Of a stretch of DNA of 64,000 bases, positions 28,445 through 36,385 are shown piece by piece. The position numbers were made by a program, and so were the translations under genes. The DNA lies in contig JANMMZ010000083.1 of NCBI GenBank assembly GCA_031373665.1, forward strand, positions 1-64,000, read 5' to 3'. A model generated the notes under the pieces. The model was not told the origin of the DNA. It saw only the letters and a program-made list of their open reading frames with translations, and did not search any database. This DNA is from M3007 sp031373665 (GTDB lineage Bacteria; Bacteroidota; Bacteroidia; Chitinophagales; Saprospiraceae). Position 1 is the first letter of the stretch. Each line of letters opens with the position of its first letter.

Positions 28445-28603
28445 ATGGGTCACATAACCGAAGCACAAAGATACACAATCAATTCAATGATTGCAGAAGG
28501 TTTTACACAATCAAAAATAGCCCTGACAAAAGTCGCAACCCAATTCAAGGATTCGTCATTACCATTAACCATTACTTATCTATCTTTGCGAAAAAAAAGT
28601 TGA
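28445..28603 (+). mobile_element. IS30-like transposase N-terminal remnant
   Basis: A short frame beginning at ATG 28445 reads MGHITEAQRYTINSMIAEGF then TQSKIA, very like the N-terminal helix-turn-helix of IS30-family transposases (typically HIT-EQRYTI, then an IA-x-x-x-x-K-DKS segment). After SKIA the similarity continues only in the +1 frame as PDKSRNP, which corresponds to the DKS-x-ISRE part. So the fragment seems frameshifted and then ends. No DDE domain or inverted repeats were found. It is a decayed scar immediately upstream of the glycan operon. About 20 residues of similarity carry the claim. Confidence 0.5.
28581..28588 (+). promoter_or_regulatory. -7 promoter element of the glycan operon
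   Basis: TATCTTTG is an exact TAnnTTTG match. The TTG start of the glycosyltransferase is only 12 bases past its last base, so the leader would be a few nucleotides. It lies inside the IS30-like remnant, so the promoter may have come with or formed from the insertion scar. Confidence 0.5.
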
Positions 28604-29736
28604 GGATAGCAGTAAACACACGGTTTCTTTTACCCAATCATTTGGAAGGTTTTGGGTGGTACACCCACGAAATAGTGAGCCGCATGGTCAAAAACCATCC
28701 GGAGGATACGTTCATTTTTTTATTTGACCGTGATTTTGATCCGCGTTTCGTCTATGGCTCCAATGTCATACCAGTGGTCGTAAATCCTCCCGCTAGGCAT
28801 CCCATCTTATTTTTTATTTGGTTTGAACTGCGGTTGCCATCCACCTTGAAGCGGTACAAAGCCGAAGTGTTTTTCTCGCCCGACTCCATGTGCAGCCTCC
28901 GTACAGAGGTACCAACGGTGATGACCATCCATGATTTGATACCGCTCCACTACCCTACCCTCATACAATGGAAGCACCGTCGGTATCTGTTGCATTTTTT
29001 GCCGCTTTTTGCTAAAAAAGCCCAGAAAATACTCACTGTTTCGGAATTTGTAAAATCTGATATTATACAAACCCTTGGTATTGACTCCAACCGAATAGAA
29101 GCAATATACAACGGGTGTCGCGACAATTTTGTGCCCTTGGATCTAGAAGGCCAAGCGGCTGTTAGGCTGAAATTTTCGGAAGGCAAACCCTATTTTTTCT
29201 ATTCTGGAGCCATACACCCGCGAAAAAACATAGGAAGGCTCATCAAGGCATTTGACCAATTCAAGCAAGGGCAAGCATCGGAGGCTAAACTACTTTTGGC
29301 TGGCCGCATGGCTTGGCAAACTGACGAAGTGACGGAAGCCTTAGCGCAATCGCCATTCAGGTCAGATATTGTGATGTTGGGCTATGTTGCCGAATCGGAT
29401 TTACCGCGATTGGTTTCGGCCGCTTTGGCCTTGGTTTATGTATCCATGAGCGAAGGCTTTGGCCTTCCCATGTTGGAGGCCATGCACTGCGAAACACCCG
29501 TGATCGCCGCCAATGCCTCTTGTCTGCCCGAAATAGCGGGCGAAGCGGCTCTTTTGGTTGATCCATTGTCAATTCAGGATATTGGTGCGGCTATGGCTAC
29601 CATCTATACACAACCACTACTCGCCCAAGACTTGATTGAAAAAGGCCGAAAGCAACGGCTCAAATTTAACTGGGACTTAGCAGCCGAGCAGGTATATCAA
29701 TCACTGGTACAAACAGCCAAAAAGCGTGAAGATTAG
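28600..29736 (+). CDS. Glycosyltransferase family 4 (GT-B fold)
   Basis: The frame is open from 28294, but the family N-terminus begins at (M)RIAVNTRFLLP, encoded from a TTG at 28600; the upstream 102 codons include IS debris. The 378-residue protein has the two-domain GT-B layout: an N-terminal half with TVMTIHDLIPLHYP, and a C-terminal nucleotide-sugar half with FFYSGAIHPRKNIGRLIKAF and the EX7E element in SMSEGFGLPMLEAMHCETPV. It is similar to mannosyltransferase-like GT4 enzymes of surface-polysaccharide operons. It would add a sugar to a lipid-linked glycan at the cytosolic membrane face. It overlaps the next gene by 11 bp. Confidence 0.88.
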   Translation: MRIAVNTRFLLPNHLEGFGWYTHEIVSRMVKNHPEDTFIFLFDRDFDPRFVYGSNVIPVVVNPPARHPILFFIWFELRLPSTLKRYKAEVFFSPDSMCSLRTEVPTVMTIHDLIPLHYPTLIQWKHRRYLLHFLPLFAKKAQKILTVSEFVKSDIIQTLGIDSNRIEAIYNGCRDNFVPLDLEGQAAVRLKFSEGKPYFFYSGAIHPRKNIGRLIKAFDQFKQGQASEAKLLLAGRMAWQTDEVTEALAQSPFRSDIVMLGYVAESDLPRLVSAALALVYVSMSEGFGLPMLEAMHCETPVIAANASCLPEIAGEAALLVDPLSIQDIGAAMATIYTQPLLAQDLIEKGRKQRLKFNWDLAAEQVYQSLVQTAKKRED

Positions 29737-30622
29737 CCTTGCTACCGATACACTTTGGTGGGACATAGCGAAATCTGATCCCGATTGCACCTATTTTCAG
29801 ACCCCCGATTGGTTTAAGATCTGGGAAAAACAAGCTAATTACCGTACCGATGCCTATCTTTTTGAATTTTCGGATGGTACCAAAGCCATTTTTCCAATGG
29901 CCTTGGAGCGCAAGTGGTTGGGATGGAGCATTTGGCGACACAGTAGTCCTGGTACAAATTATGGTGGTGTTATTGGTAAGGAAATTTTAACGGAGGGAAA
30001 TAAATCATCATTATTAAATTGGTTATCAACCCAGAAACAACTCATTCTGAGGCAAAATCCTTATACGGCCAATGCCTTCATCCCTTGTGAAGAGCACAGT
30101 GATTTTACCCAAATCATTGATTTGGGTCAAGATGAAGGGATTATCCTCGAAAAATGCTCAAAAAGGCATCAAAGAAACCTCAAAAAAGCCAATGCTAATG
30201 ATTTGACCTGTGAGATAGCGACTTCAAGGGAGGATTGGAAAACTTATTACGAAGCCTATTTAGACAGTACACGTCGGTGGGGCAAGGCTACCACTCGCCG
30301 CTACCCTTGGTCATTGTTTGAGGCCATCCGAGCAAGCAACCATGCGAAATTATGGTTGGTTTACAAGCAAGGAAAGGTGCTGTATGGCTCTATTTGTTTT
30401 TATTTCAACCATCGGGTTTTTTATTGGCACGGGGCAGGTTTTTCAAAATACCTCTCTTTGCGGCCAGCGCATTTTATGTTTCATCAAATCATACACGATG
30501 CCAAAACCAATGGATACAAAGTCTTGGATCTGAACCCAAGCGGCAGACAATCTGGAGTAGTTCAGTTTAAAAAAGAAATGGGAGCGATCAAGTTACCTGC
30601 CCCGGTTTGGATACAACGATAA
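29726..30622 (+). CDS. FemAB/GNAT-like acyltransferase
   Basis: A 298-residue protein starting at GTG 29726 inside the end of the glycosyltransferase gene. The first half contains TYFQTPDWFKIWEKQ, and the second a GNAT-type fold with RHQRNLKKAN, GSICFYFNHRVFYWHGAGF and LDLNPSGRQSGVVQFKKEMGA. This pattern matches FemAB-like or Acetyltransf_6 proteins found in polysaccharide clusters, which transfer acetyl or aminoacyl groups. It may modify an amino sugar made by the WecE-type enzyme two genes downstream, or a glycan. Direct function is not established. Confidence 0.75.
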   Translation: MKISLATDTLWWDIAKSDPDCTYFQTPDWFKIWEKQANYRTDAYLFEFSDGTKAIFPMALERKWLGWSIWRHSSPGTNYGGVIGKEILTEGNKSSLLNWLSTQKQLILRQNPYTANAFIPCEEHSDFTQIIDLGQDEGIILEKCSKRHQRNLKKANANDLTCEIATSREDWKTYYEAYLDSTRRWGKATTRRYPWSLFEAIRASNHAKLWLVYKQGKVLYGSICFYFNHRVFYWHGAGFSKYLSLRPAHFMFHQIIHDAKTNGYKVLDLNPSGRQSGVVQFKKEMGAIKLPAPVWIQR

Positions 30623-30623
30623 T

Positions 30624-31292
30624 ATGGCTATTCACCTCGTTCACTTCACCAATCGTCATTTTGGCCAAGTATTTATGGCCGCTCATGGTTCCTTGGCTTT
30701 GGAATCAAGAATGCCTTATACTTTAACCTTGGTGTTGTCAGAGCCAAAGACCAAGGGTGTGTTGAGCCAGATACTGAGGTGTATTAAGCATCCATATAAA
30801 AAGTATATCATCAAAAAACAATTGGGTTTTAGGCAGGTCAATATAATTTTTGTTGAATCCGTCAATGATCCCTCTTTTTTGAAAAAATTACCCACCAATG
30901 CGCACGCAATATGCACTGGTTTTAATCAAATTTTTGAGGTTGATTTGATCGCTCAATTTACTAGTTTTGTGAACATACACCCGTCCGTACTACCCTACTA
31001 TCGAGGCCCTGTTCCCTCCAGATGGTGCTTGGCCAATCAAGAAAAAAAAACAGGTTTTACCCTACACCAAATCACTGAAAAGATTGATAACGGAGATATT
31101 ATACATCAAGATATACTCCCTATATATGCTTCAGATACTGAATCAACCTTGGATCAACGGATCGCTTTATTAGCAGTTCCTGTTTTCAAGACCTATATTT
31201 TATCATTGATCCAAGAAACAAAAATGCCCATCCAGCAACTAGAATCAGGTACCATTTACGCTACCAAAACAGGTTATAAATCATTTCATTAA
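30624..31292 (+). CDS. Formyltransferase-family protein (likely sugar N-formyltransferase)
   Basis: A 222-residue single-domain formyl_trans_N protein. The catalytic block is NIHPSVLPYYRGPVPSRW (Asn-x-His) followed by GFTLHQITEKIDNGDIIHQD with the conserved Asp. It lacks the C-terminal tRNA-binding domain of Fmt, so it is not methionyl-tRNA formyltransferase. Compact formyltransferases of this type N-formylate dTDP- or GDP-4-amino sugars with N10-formyltetrahydrofolate. The adjacent WecE-type aminotransferase would supply such a 4-amino sugar. The next gene's ATG follows its stop directly, so the genes are tightly linked. Confidence 0.8.
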   Translation: MAIHLVHFTNRHFGQVFMAAHGSLALESRMPYTLTLVLSEPKTKGVLSQILRCIKHPYKKYIIKKQLGFRQVNIIFVESVNDPSFLKKLPTNAHAICTGFNQIFEVDLIAQFTSFVNIHPSVLPYYRGPVPSRWCLANQEKKTGFTLHQITEKIDNGDIIHQDILPIYASDTESTLDQRIALLAVPVFKTYILSLIQETKMPIQQLESGTIYATKTGYKSFH

Positions 31293-32438
31293 ATGCTCCA
31301 CATCCCATTTCATATATCCGCCCAAACTGGCTTAGAAGACCAATACATCCATGAATTATTGCATACGCAAGTGGAAAAGCCCTTTTCAGAGCGTTGCACC
31401 GATTTACTAAATGACATCACCGGATCCAAGCAAATCCATCTGACCCCATCTTGTACAGCCGCACTAGAAATGGCTGCCCTGCTTTGTGAAATAAAGCCCG
31501 GAGATGAGGTAATTATGCCTTCTTTTACCTTTGTATCGTCCGCCAACCCGTTTGTGCTGCGCGGTGCTACCATTGTTTTTGTGGATATTGATCCCAATAC
31601 GATGAATGCTAACCCTTATTACATCGAATTGGCGATTACCCCTCAAACCAAAGCCATTGTAGTGATGCATTATGGTGGTTTTGCTTGCGACATGGATGAG
31701 ATCATGCAGATTGCCTATGATTTTAACCTTTGGGTGATAGAAGATGCTGCGCACTGCATAGGGGCTAGTTATAAAAATCGGCATCTTGGTGCTATTGGAC
31801 ATTTGGGAACACTTAGTTTTCACAACAGTAAAAACATACACTGTATGGAAGGAGGAGCCTTGCTTATCAATGATGAACGGCTGAGAGAAAGAGCCCACCT
31901 AATCTATGAAAAAGGAACCAACCGCCGCACCTTTTTAGAAGGCCGAACGGATAAATATACATGGGTGGACATAGGTTCTAGTTTCGCAATTTCCGAACTA
32001 TCTGCCGCATATTTATACGCACAACTACTTGGATATCAAAACATTAATAAAAAAAGAGCCCACCTTTGGCAACAATATGCCCTTGGGCTAGAATCACTGC
32101 AAAACCAAGGTCATATTGCGCTCCCGCCCCTAGACTCAAAAGAACACAATGCACATATTTTTTATATAAAATGCGAAGACACTACCGTGCGAAAAAACTT
32201 GATGGCACACCTCCGATCTCAGGGTATTCAAGCGTATTTTCACTATGTACCGCTCCATGATGCACCCGCAGGGCTAAAGTATGGTCGCCTTCTTGGCTCT
32301 GATACATACACTACCTTGGAAAGCGGAAAACTTCTTCGATTGCCATTGTATGATCGCCTTACAGAAGCACAAGTGGCTATTGTCATTCATTCCGTTTTAG
32401 GCTTTTACAAATCACATATAAAGTCTATAATCGCTTGA
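31293..32438 (+). CDS. wecE: dTDP-4-amino-4,6-dideoxygalactose transaminase (WecE-type)
   Basis: A 381-residue PLP sugar aminotransferase that matches E. coli WecE/RffA along its whole length: LTPSCTAALEMAALL, GDEVIMPSFTFVSSANPFVL, VHYGG-type loop, EDAAHCIGA, FHNSKN (PLP lysine), EKGTNRRTFLEGR, DKYTWVDIGSS, FHYVPLHDAPAG. It converts dTDP-4-keto-6-deoxyglucose to dTDP-Fuc4N using glutamate. One active-loop glycine is Met (CMEGGAL). It closes the four-gene operon. No wecD acetyltransferase follows; the formyltransferase or FemAB-like enzyme probably acylates the amino group instead. Confidence 0.9.
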   Translation: MLHIPFHISAQTGLEDQYIHELLHTQVEKPFSERCTDLLNDITGSKQIHLTPSCTAALEMAALLCEIKPGDEVIMPSFTFVSSANPFVLRGATIVFVDIDPNTMNANPYYIELAITPQTKAIVVMHYGGFACDMDEIMQIAYDFNLWVIEDAAHCIGASYKNRHLGAIGHLGTLSFHNSKNIHCMEGGALLINDERLRERAHLIYEKGTNRRTFLEGRTDKYTWVDIGSSFAISELSAAYLYAQLLGYQNINKKRAHLWQQYALGLESLQNQGHIALPPLDSKEHNAHIFYIKCEDTTVRKNLMAHLRSQGIQAYFHYVPLHDAPAGLKYGRLLGSDTYTTLESGKLLRLPLYDRLTEAQVAIVIHSVLGFYKSHIKSIIA

Positions 32439-32574
32439 AATACACTGTTCTGATCGTCCATACAAGATAATCTGAATACTGGATTGCAACTTAGGAACTG
32501 TTTCGAAAAAATAAGCAAATTTGATCCAAAAACGCAAAAATTTAGCGTTCTAAATAAAAGTTGTTGATGTTTTC

Positions 32575-32604
32575 TTTGTAAACTGAAATCGCATTGTACA
32601 TTTG
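32575..32604 (+). promoter_or_regulatory. Promoter of the small barrel gene
   Basis: TTTG at 32575-32578 and TACATTTG at 32597-32604 are 18 bases apart, near the usual 19-21. The leader would be about 90 nt. A small inverted repeat, AACGC-N9-GCGTT, lies upstream at 32531-32549. Confidence 0.6.
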
Positions 32605-32700
32605 CCCAGCGACTTAGATGAATACGCCTCTAAAAGCACATATTCAAATACATCGAAAGTCAAATTACACCTTTCACAATTTAATTAAAAAAACTTTTTT

Positions 32701-33261
32701 ATGAAGAAAATTTTCACCCCAATTGCATTTGCAATTTTTGCATTTTTTGCGCAATCTACCACTGCACAAGTGGACGTAACCCTTAATCCATTCGGCTTAT
32801 TATTCGGAGACCTTTCTGTGGGTGCCGACTTTGCCATTTCAGAGAAACTTAGCGTAGAAGCAGCCGTAGGCTTCGGCACCAACAATGTATCTGACATCAA
32901 GGGAACAAATTTTTCGGTTACTGCTGTACCGAAATTTTACTTTAACCCCAATAGAGGTGCTGATCGTTTTTATGCCGACATATTTGTTAAGTTTGTCAAC
33001 CGCAGATGGAACTATGATGAAGGTTCTATCTATGGAGACTTCACATCTACAAGGTTTGGTTTAGGATTTGGTTTGGGCTATAAAGTAGTGTCTTCTGGTG
33101 GATTTGTATTTGATATTGGTTTTGGTGCTGGAAGGGCACTGGTGGACAATAATAAATATGACGATAGCGCTGGGAATCAACAAGATTTCACTTGGATACC
33201 AATCATGATTCAGGGCAAATTGGCCGTTGGCTATCGGTTCGGTGGCGGAAAAGATAAATAG
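32701..33261 (+). CDS. Small outer-membrane beta-barrel protein
   Basis: A 186-residue protein with a signal peptide ending STTAQ (about residue 22) followed by alternating amphipathic strands. Typical blocks are TLNPFGLLFGDLSVGADFAI, VTAVPKFYFNP, FGLGFGLGYKV and a final IQGKLAVGYRFGGG. It resembles DUF3575-like or OmpW-size barrels of Bacteroidota. Substrate and partner are unknown. It has its own promoter and terminator, hence monocistronic. Confidence 0.8.
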   Translation: MKKIFTPIAFAIFAFFAQSTTAQVDVTLNPFGLLFGDLSVGADFAISEKLSVEAAVGFGTNNVSDIKGTNFSVTAVPKFYFNPNRGADRFYADIFVKFVNRRWNYDEGSIYGDFTSTRFGLGFGLGYKVVSSGGFVFDIGFGAGRALVDNNKYDDSAGNQQDFTWIPIMIQGKLAVGYRFGGGKDK

Positions 33262-33281
33262 TCTTCCATTTATTTTTAAGC

Positions 33282-33325
33282 AAAAAAAAGGGCTGCCTTG
33301 TTAATACGAGGTAGTCCTTTTTTTG
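33282..33325. terminator. Bidirectional terminator between convergent genes
   Basis: An A8 tract, an 11-12-bp stem containing G-U pairs (AGGGCTGCCTTG with CGAGGTAGTCCT) and a T7 tract lie between the small barrel gene and the convergent TonB receptor gene, so it can stop transcripts from both sides. Confidence 0.85.
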
Positions 33326-33379
33326 TAGCGCTTGAAAATATTGACTCTAAGAGCATATTTTCCTCAATTAGTTGCCCTT

Positions 33380-35722
33380 TTATAAATCTATCTGAAAACT
33401 CAAGATCGGAGTCAATCCGCTTTGCTTACGATACACCCAAGCATTGGTATCAGGGTCATAGGTACGACTGAGGGCATCAATATTGCGGTAATTGGCCACA
33501 TTTTGAATATCCAAGGCCAAAGTCCAAGCCGCTCTTTTGGCATTTCTACGGTAAGCGATCCGCATATCGGGCCTAAAATAGTCCTGAACCCGTTCACTGA
33601 AAGGATGGCTCTCATCCAAAAGTGGGCTTTGAGAAAACCTCGAAACCGCCTGCCCCGGCAATAGTGGAGTGAGCCTTTGGCCTCCATTATATATGATTTT
33701 AGTACCCCATTGCAATACACTAGCATTTTTGAAAGTCCACTCTTTGCCTCCCATGAAGGAAGCAGAAAGACCACTGTCAAAAACAGTAGGAAACTCCCGC
33801 CCTTGAGCATCAGAATATCGAGAACGAGAAACAGAAGCACCAAACAAGAAGAAGGTGCCGTTTCTAAAGGCTTGCTCCAAAGTCAGGTCAAAACCAAGGT
33901 TTTGGCCACCGCCAGTATTCACCAATTGGTATTTGGAAAAACCATCAATGGTGTTCAAAATACTCCAAGAACTGCCCGCACGGTTAGCCACTGGCACATC
34001 TTTGAATTTTTGCCAATAAGCCTCCGCATGGATCCGAAAAGCGCGACCTGGCAATATATCATAACCCGCTACCAAGTGCTGAACCCTGATAAAATTGGCA
34101 TCGTGGTTCACTTCACGGCCATTGATCCTAGTAAAATAATTACCAATGGGAAGCATTTTACTGTGCATACCCCAGCCCAAACTCACCGATTGCTTGGCAT
34201 CAATTTGGTACTTTGCCCCTATCCGAGGTTCTACGCTTGATTGATCATTGAGCGTCAAGTACATGGCATGTAAGCCTAGGTTAAAAGTCAGTTTTTCACT
34301 GGCTCGCACCCGCAATTGTGCGTACGGCTGCAATAATTGGGTATTTCCTTTGGCACGTATATCAGTGGTATCTCCGAGTGTTTTTCGGTCTAAATCATAC
34401 AATATTTGATTCAAAAACACCCCTGTGCGAAGCGTCAGCCTTGAATTGAATTTTTTATTGTAAACCGACGAAAGCACATATCGTCCCTCTTTGTATTTTT
34501 CTCGATTGATCGAAAAACTTTTGGTTATATCTTGTCGGCTAAACGTATCATCTGTAAAAAGCAAGTCTTGTCCCATGGCAGCAACACTCGTTTTGAGAAA
34601 AGCATCATCGCCCAACTGTATCGTATAAGTAGCACCCAATGCGCCCATGTTCGTCAAAAGATCACCCCCTAAATAATCAGTAAATTGCTTCCAATCGGCA
34701 GTGTCTTTTTCAGGGCCTTCAATCTCCGAACTCAATCCACCGATCCCCCAAATGGTGAACATATTGCGCCCATTCTTAGACGGTACATATACATTGAAGG
34801 AAAGATCTTGAAAAGTGTTGTTTACCCTTGGCCCTACCAAGTAAATGCCCATTTTATTCAAAATACCAAGGGTAGAATAGCGATAATTGAGCAAATAAGT
34901 GGCTCTTCCTCCTTTTTTGAAGGGGCCTTCGGTGCTAAATTCAAGCCCTAAAATACCCGCTTTAAATGAATATTGGCGCTTTTCGGCATTGCCTTTGCGC
35001 AATCGAATATCAAATACGCCAGTGTAAGCATTCCCATATTCTGCTGGAAAAGCGCCGCTGCTAAAATCAGAATTGCCCAACATACTCACAGAAAAGATGG
35101 TAATACCTCCACCCGACGAGCCACGGCGAGCGAAATGATTAGGATTAGGAATATCTATGCCTTCCAATCGCCACAATAACCCGATCCCGGAGTTGCCGCG
35201 CACCACAATATCAGAACGGTTGTCGCGGCTAGGCTGGACTCCCGGAAAGGCTTGAGCCATCCGTCCCGGATCGTTGGCAGAAGCAGCGTACCGCTGGGTT
35301 TCCTCTGCCGAAAATGAACGCGCAGAAAGAATAGCCGCCTCATTCAAGGCTTCATTGCCAAATTTTCGAGCCGTGACGACGACTTCTTTTCCAGAAATAG
35401 CCAATTCTACCATTTCAATTTGAAAAGTTATTGCTCTTGTCGAATTGACGATGGTAGGATCGCTCCGCCATTCATCATAACCAAGGTAAGTACAGTTAAA
35501 TTGTTGACGGCCAATAGGCACATTTGGGAGCGTAAATTTGCCATCAGTGTCCGTAATGGTTCCAATGGCTGGTAATACATTTTCGACTTTTATGGTAGCA
35601 CCAATCAAGGGTTCGCGGGTGTCTTTGTCTAAGACAAGCCCATGCACAGATTGGGTTAGGTTTTGGCCTTGGAGCGACCATGAGATGAGGCAAAAAAAGA
35701 TTAGAATCGCAGGTTTTTTCAT
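33380..35722 (-). CDS. TonB-dependent receptor with CarboxypepD_reg-like domain
   Basis: A 780-residue outer-membrane receptor. A signal peptide (about 1-19) is followed by a carboxypeptidase regulatory-like domain (about 25-110, VHGLVLDKDTREPLIGATIK), a plug (about 140-260, with DIVVRGNSGIGLLWRLEGID) and a beta-barrel ending SGLTPILSFQIDL. It lacks the SusC signature and no SusD neighbours it, so it belongs to the classic TonB receptor group for siderophores, vitamins or peptides. The ligand cannot be inferred. The gene stands alone. Confidence 0.92.
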   Translation of the reverse strand: MKKPAILIFFCLISWSLQGQNLTQSVHGLVLDKDTREPLIGATIKVENVLPAIGTITDTDGKFTLPNVPIGRQQFNCTYLGYDEWRSDPTIVNSTRAITFQIEMVELAISGKEVVVTARKFGNEALNEAAILSARSFSAEETQRYAASANDPGRMAQAFPGVQPSRDNRSDIVVRGNSGIGLLWRLEGIDIPNPNHFARRGSSGGGITIFSVSMLGNSDFSSGAFPAEYGNAYTGVFDIRLRKGNAEKRQYSFKAGILGLEFSTEGPFKKGGRATYLLNYRYSTLGILNKMGIYLVGPRVNNTFQDLSFNVYVPSKNGRNMFTIWGIGGLSSEIEGPEKDTADWKQFTDYLGGDLLTNMGALGATYTIQLGDDAFLKTSVAAMGQDLLFTDDTFSRQDITKSFSINREKYKEGRYVLSSVYNKKFNSRLTLRTGVFLNQILYDLDRKTLGDTTDIRAKGNTQLLQPYAQLRVRASEKLTFNLGLHAMYLTLNDQSSVEPRIGAKYQIDAKQSVSLGWGMHSKMLPIGNYFTRINGREVNHDANFIRVQHLVAGYDILPGRAFRIHAEAYWQKFKDVPVANRAGSSWSILNTIDGFSKYQLVNTGGGQNLGFDLTLEQAFRNGTFFLFGASVSRSRYSDAQGREFPTVFDSGLSASFMGGKEWTFKNASVLQWGTKIIYNGGQRLTPLLPGQAVSRFSQSPLLDESHPFSERVQDYFRPDMRIAYRRNAKRAAWTLALDIQNVANYRNIDALSRTYDPDTNAWVYRKQSGLTPILSFQIDL

Positions 35723-36262
35723 ATTATAAAATTAATAACTTGAAGATATAAAAAGAGCAAATGATAGCCGTGTAGAAACCGTTTCTAGTGCGAATGTCAG
35801 GAGAAGTAAACATGTTGGGGAACTAAAATGCGCTTTATATGAATATTTTATAATTACATTTAAATAAAATGGAGGGTTATTGATTTTTGGGAGCAGTTTA
35901 CCCCAATAATCAAGATGGATACGGCTGGACATGGTACATCGTATTACGCACCTTACGGATTGAGGCAGCATTAATTCTACTTTGTCACTTTAATCTGGCA
36001 TATTGAACCCCTACCTTTCCCTCGATTTGTCCTGTCGTAGTGAAACGGAGGCAACTACACAAGCCAAACTAACTGAAAATCAAGTATTTCTGTTGCTTTT
36101 TCAGTCTTGACAATTGATCGGAGGCTATGCCCCAGTACTTAGTTATGGCTCAGTCCTGTCCCAAAAGCGGGATTAAAAAACCAAATTTTGCCTGCGGCCG
36201 CATTTTTTGAACGCTCTGTCGGAATTTATATAAGGCCATTAAAGTACGGCACGGCAGTAATG
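35723..36262. other. Gene-less stretch between TonB receptor and repeat protein
   Basis: About 540 bases with no convincing gene. A 79-codon minus-strand frame (35732-35971) overlaps the region where the receptor promoter should be and resembles nothing I know. Around 36000-36200 the base composition rises, with a CCTGTCGTAGTGAAACGG segment and a CTGCGGCCGC patch. This might be a decayed mobile-element end, but I could not identify one. Confidence 0.4.
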
Positions 36263-36306
36263 CAAAAGGCTGCTACAAACAAAATTTTGTTTGCAACAGC
36301 CTTTTT
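36263..36306. terminator. Long hairpin terminator
   Basis: An almost perfect palindrome of about 44 bases (AAAAGGCTG on the left, CAGCCTTTTT on the right, central CAAACAAAATTTTGTTTG) lies 80 bases beyond the leftward 36386-39073 gene. A and T tracts on both sides would permit termination in either direction. Confidence 0.8.
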
Positions 36307-36385
36307 ATAATATTTTGAATTAAAAAACGGTTAAATCATTGCCATTTTCACTAAAACAATTTACCTAAAAGTTACCAAATCAGTG

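Noticed and set aside
28294..28599. N-terminal extension of the glycosyltransferase
   Set aside because: The 102 extra residues do not resemble any glycosyltransferase, overlap IS30-like debris and precede the promoter at 28581.
33677..34240. 187-codon plus-strand frame inside the TonB receptor gene
   Set aside because: Shadow of the receptor coding sequence on the opposite strand; no domain and basic, low-complexity composition.
35732..35971. Small minus-strand gene upstream of the TonB receptor
   Set aside because: It occupies the receptor's promoter region, has no recognisable motif and no start context.
36000..36200. Insertion-sequence end
   Set aside because: Base composition and short inverted pieces hint at it, but no inverted-repeat pair, target duplication or transposase fragment could be identified.
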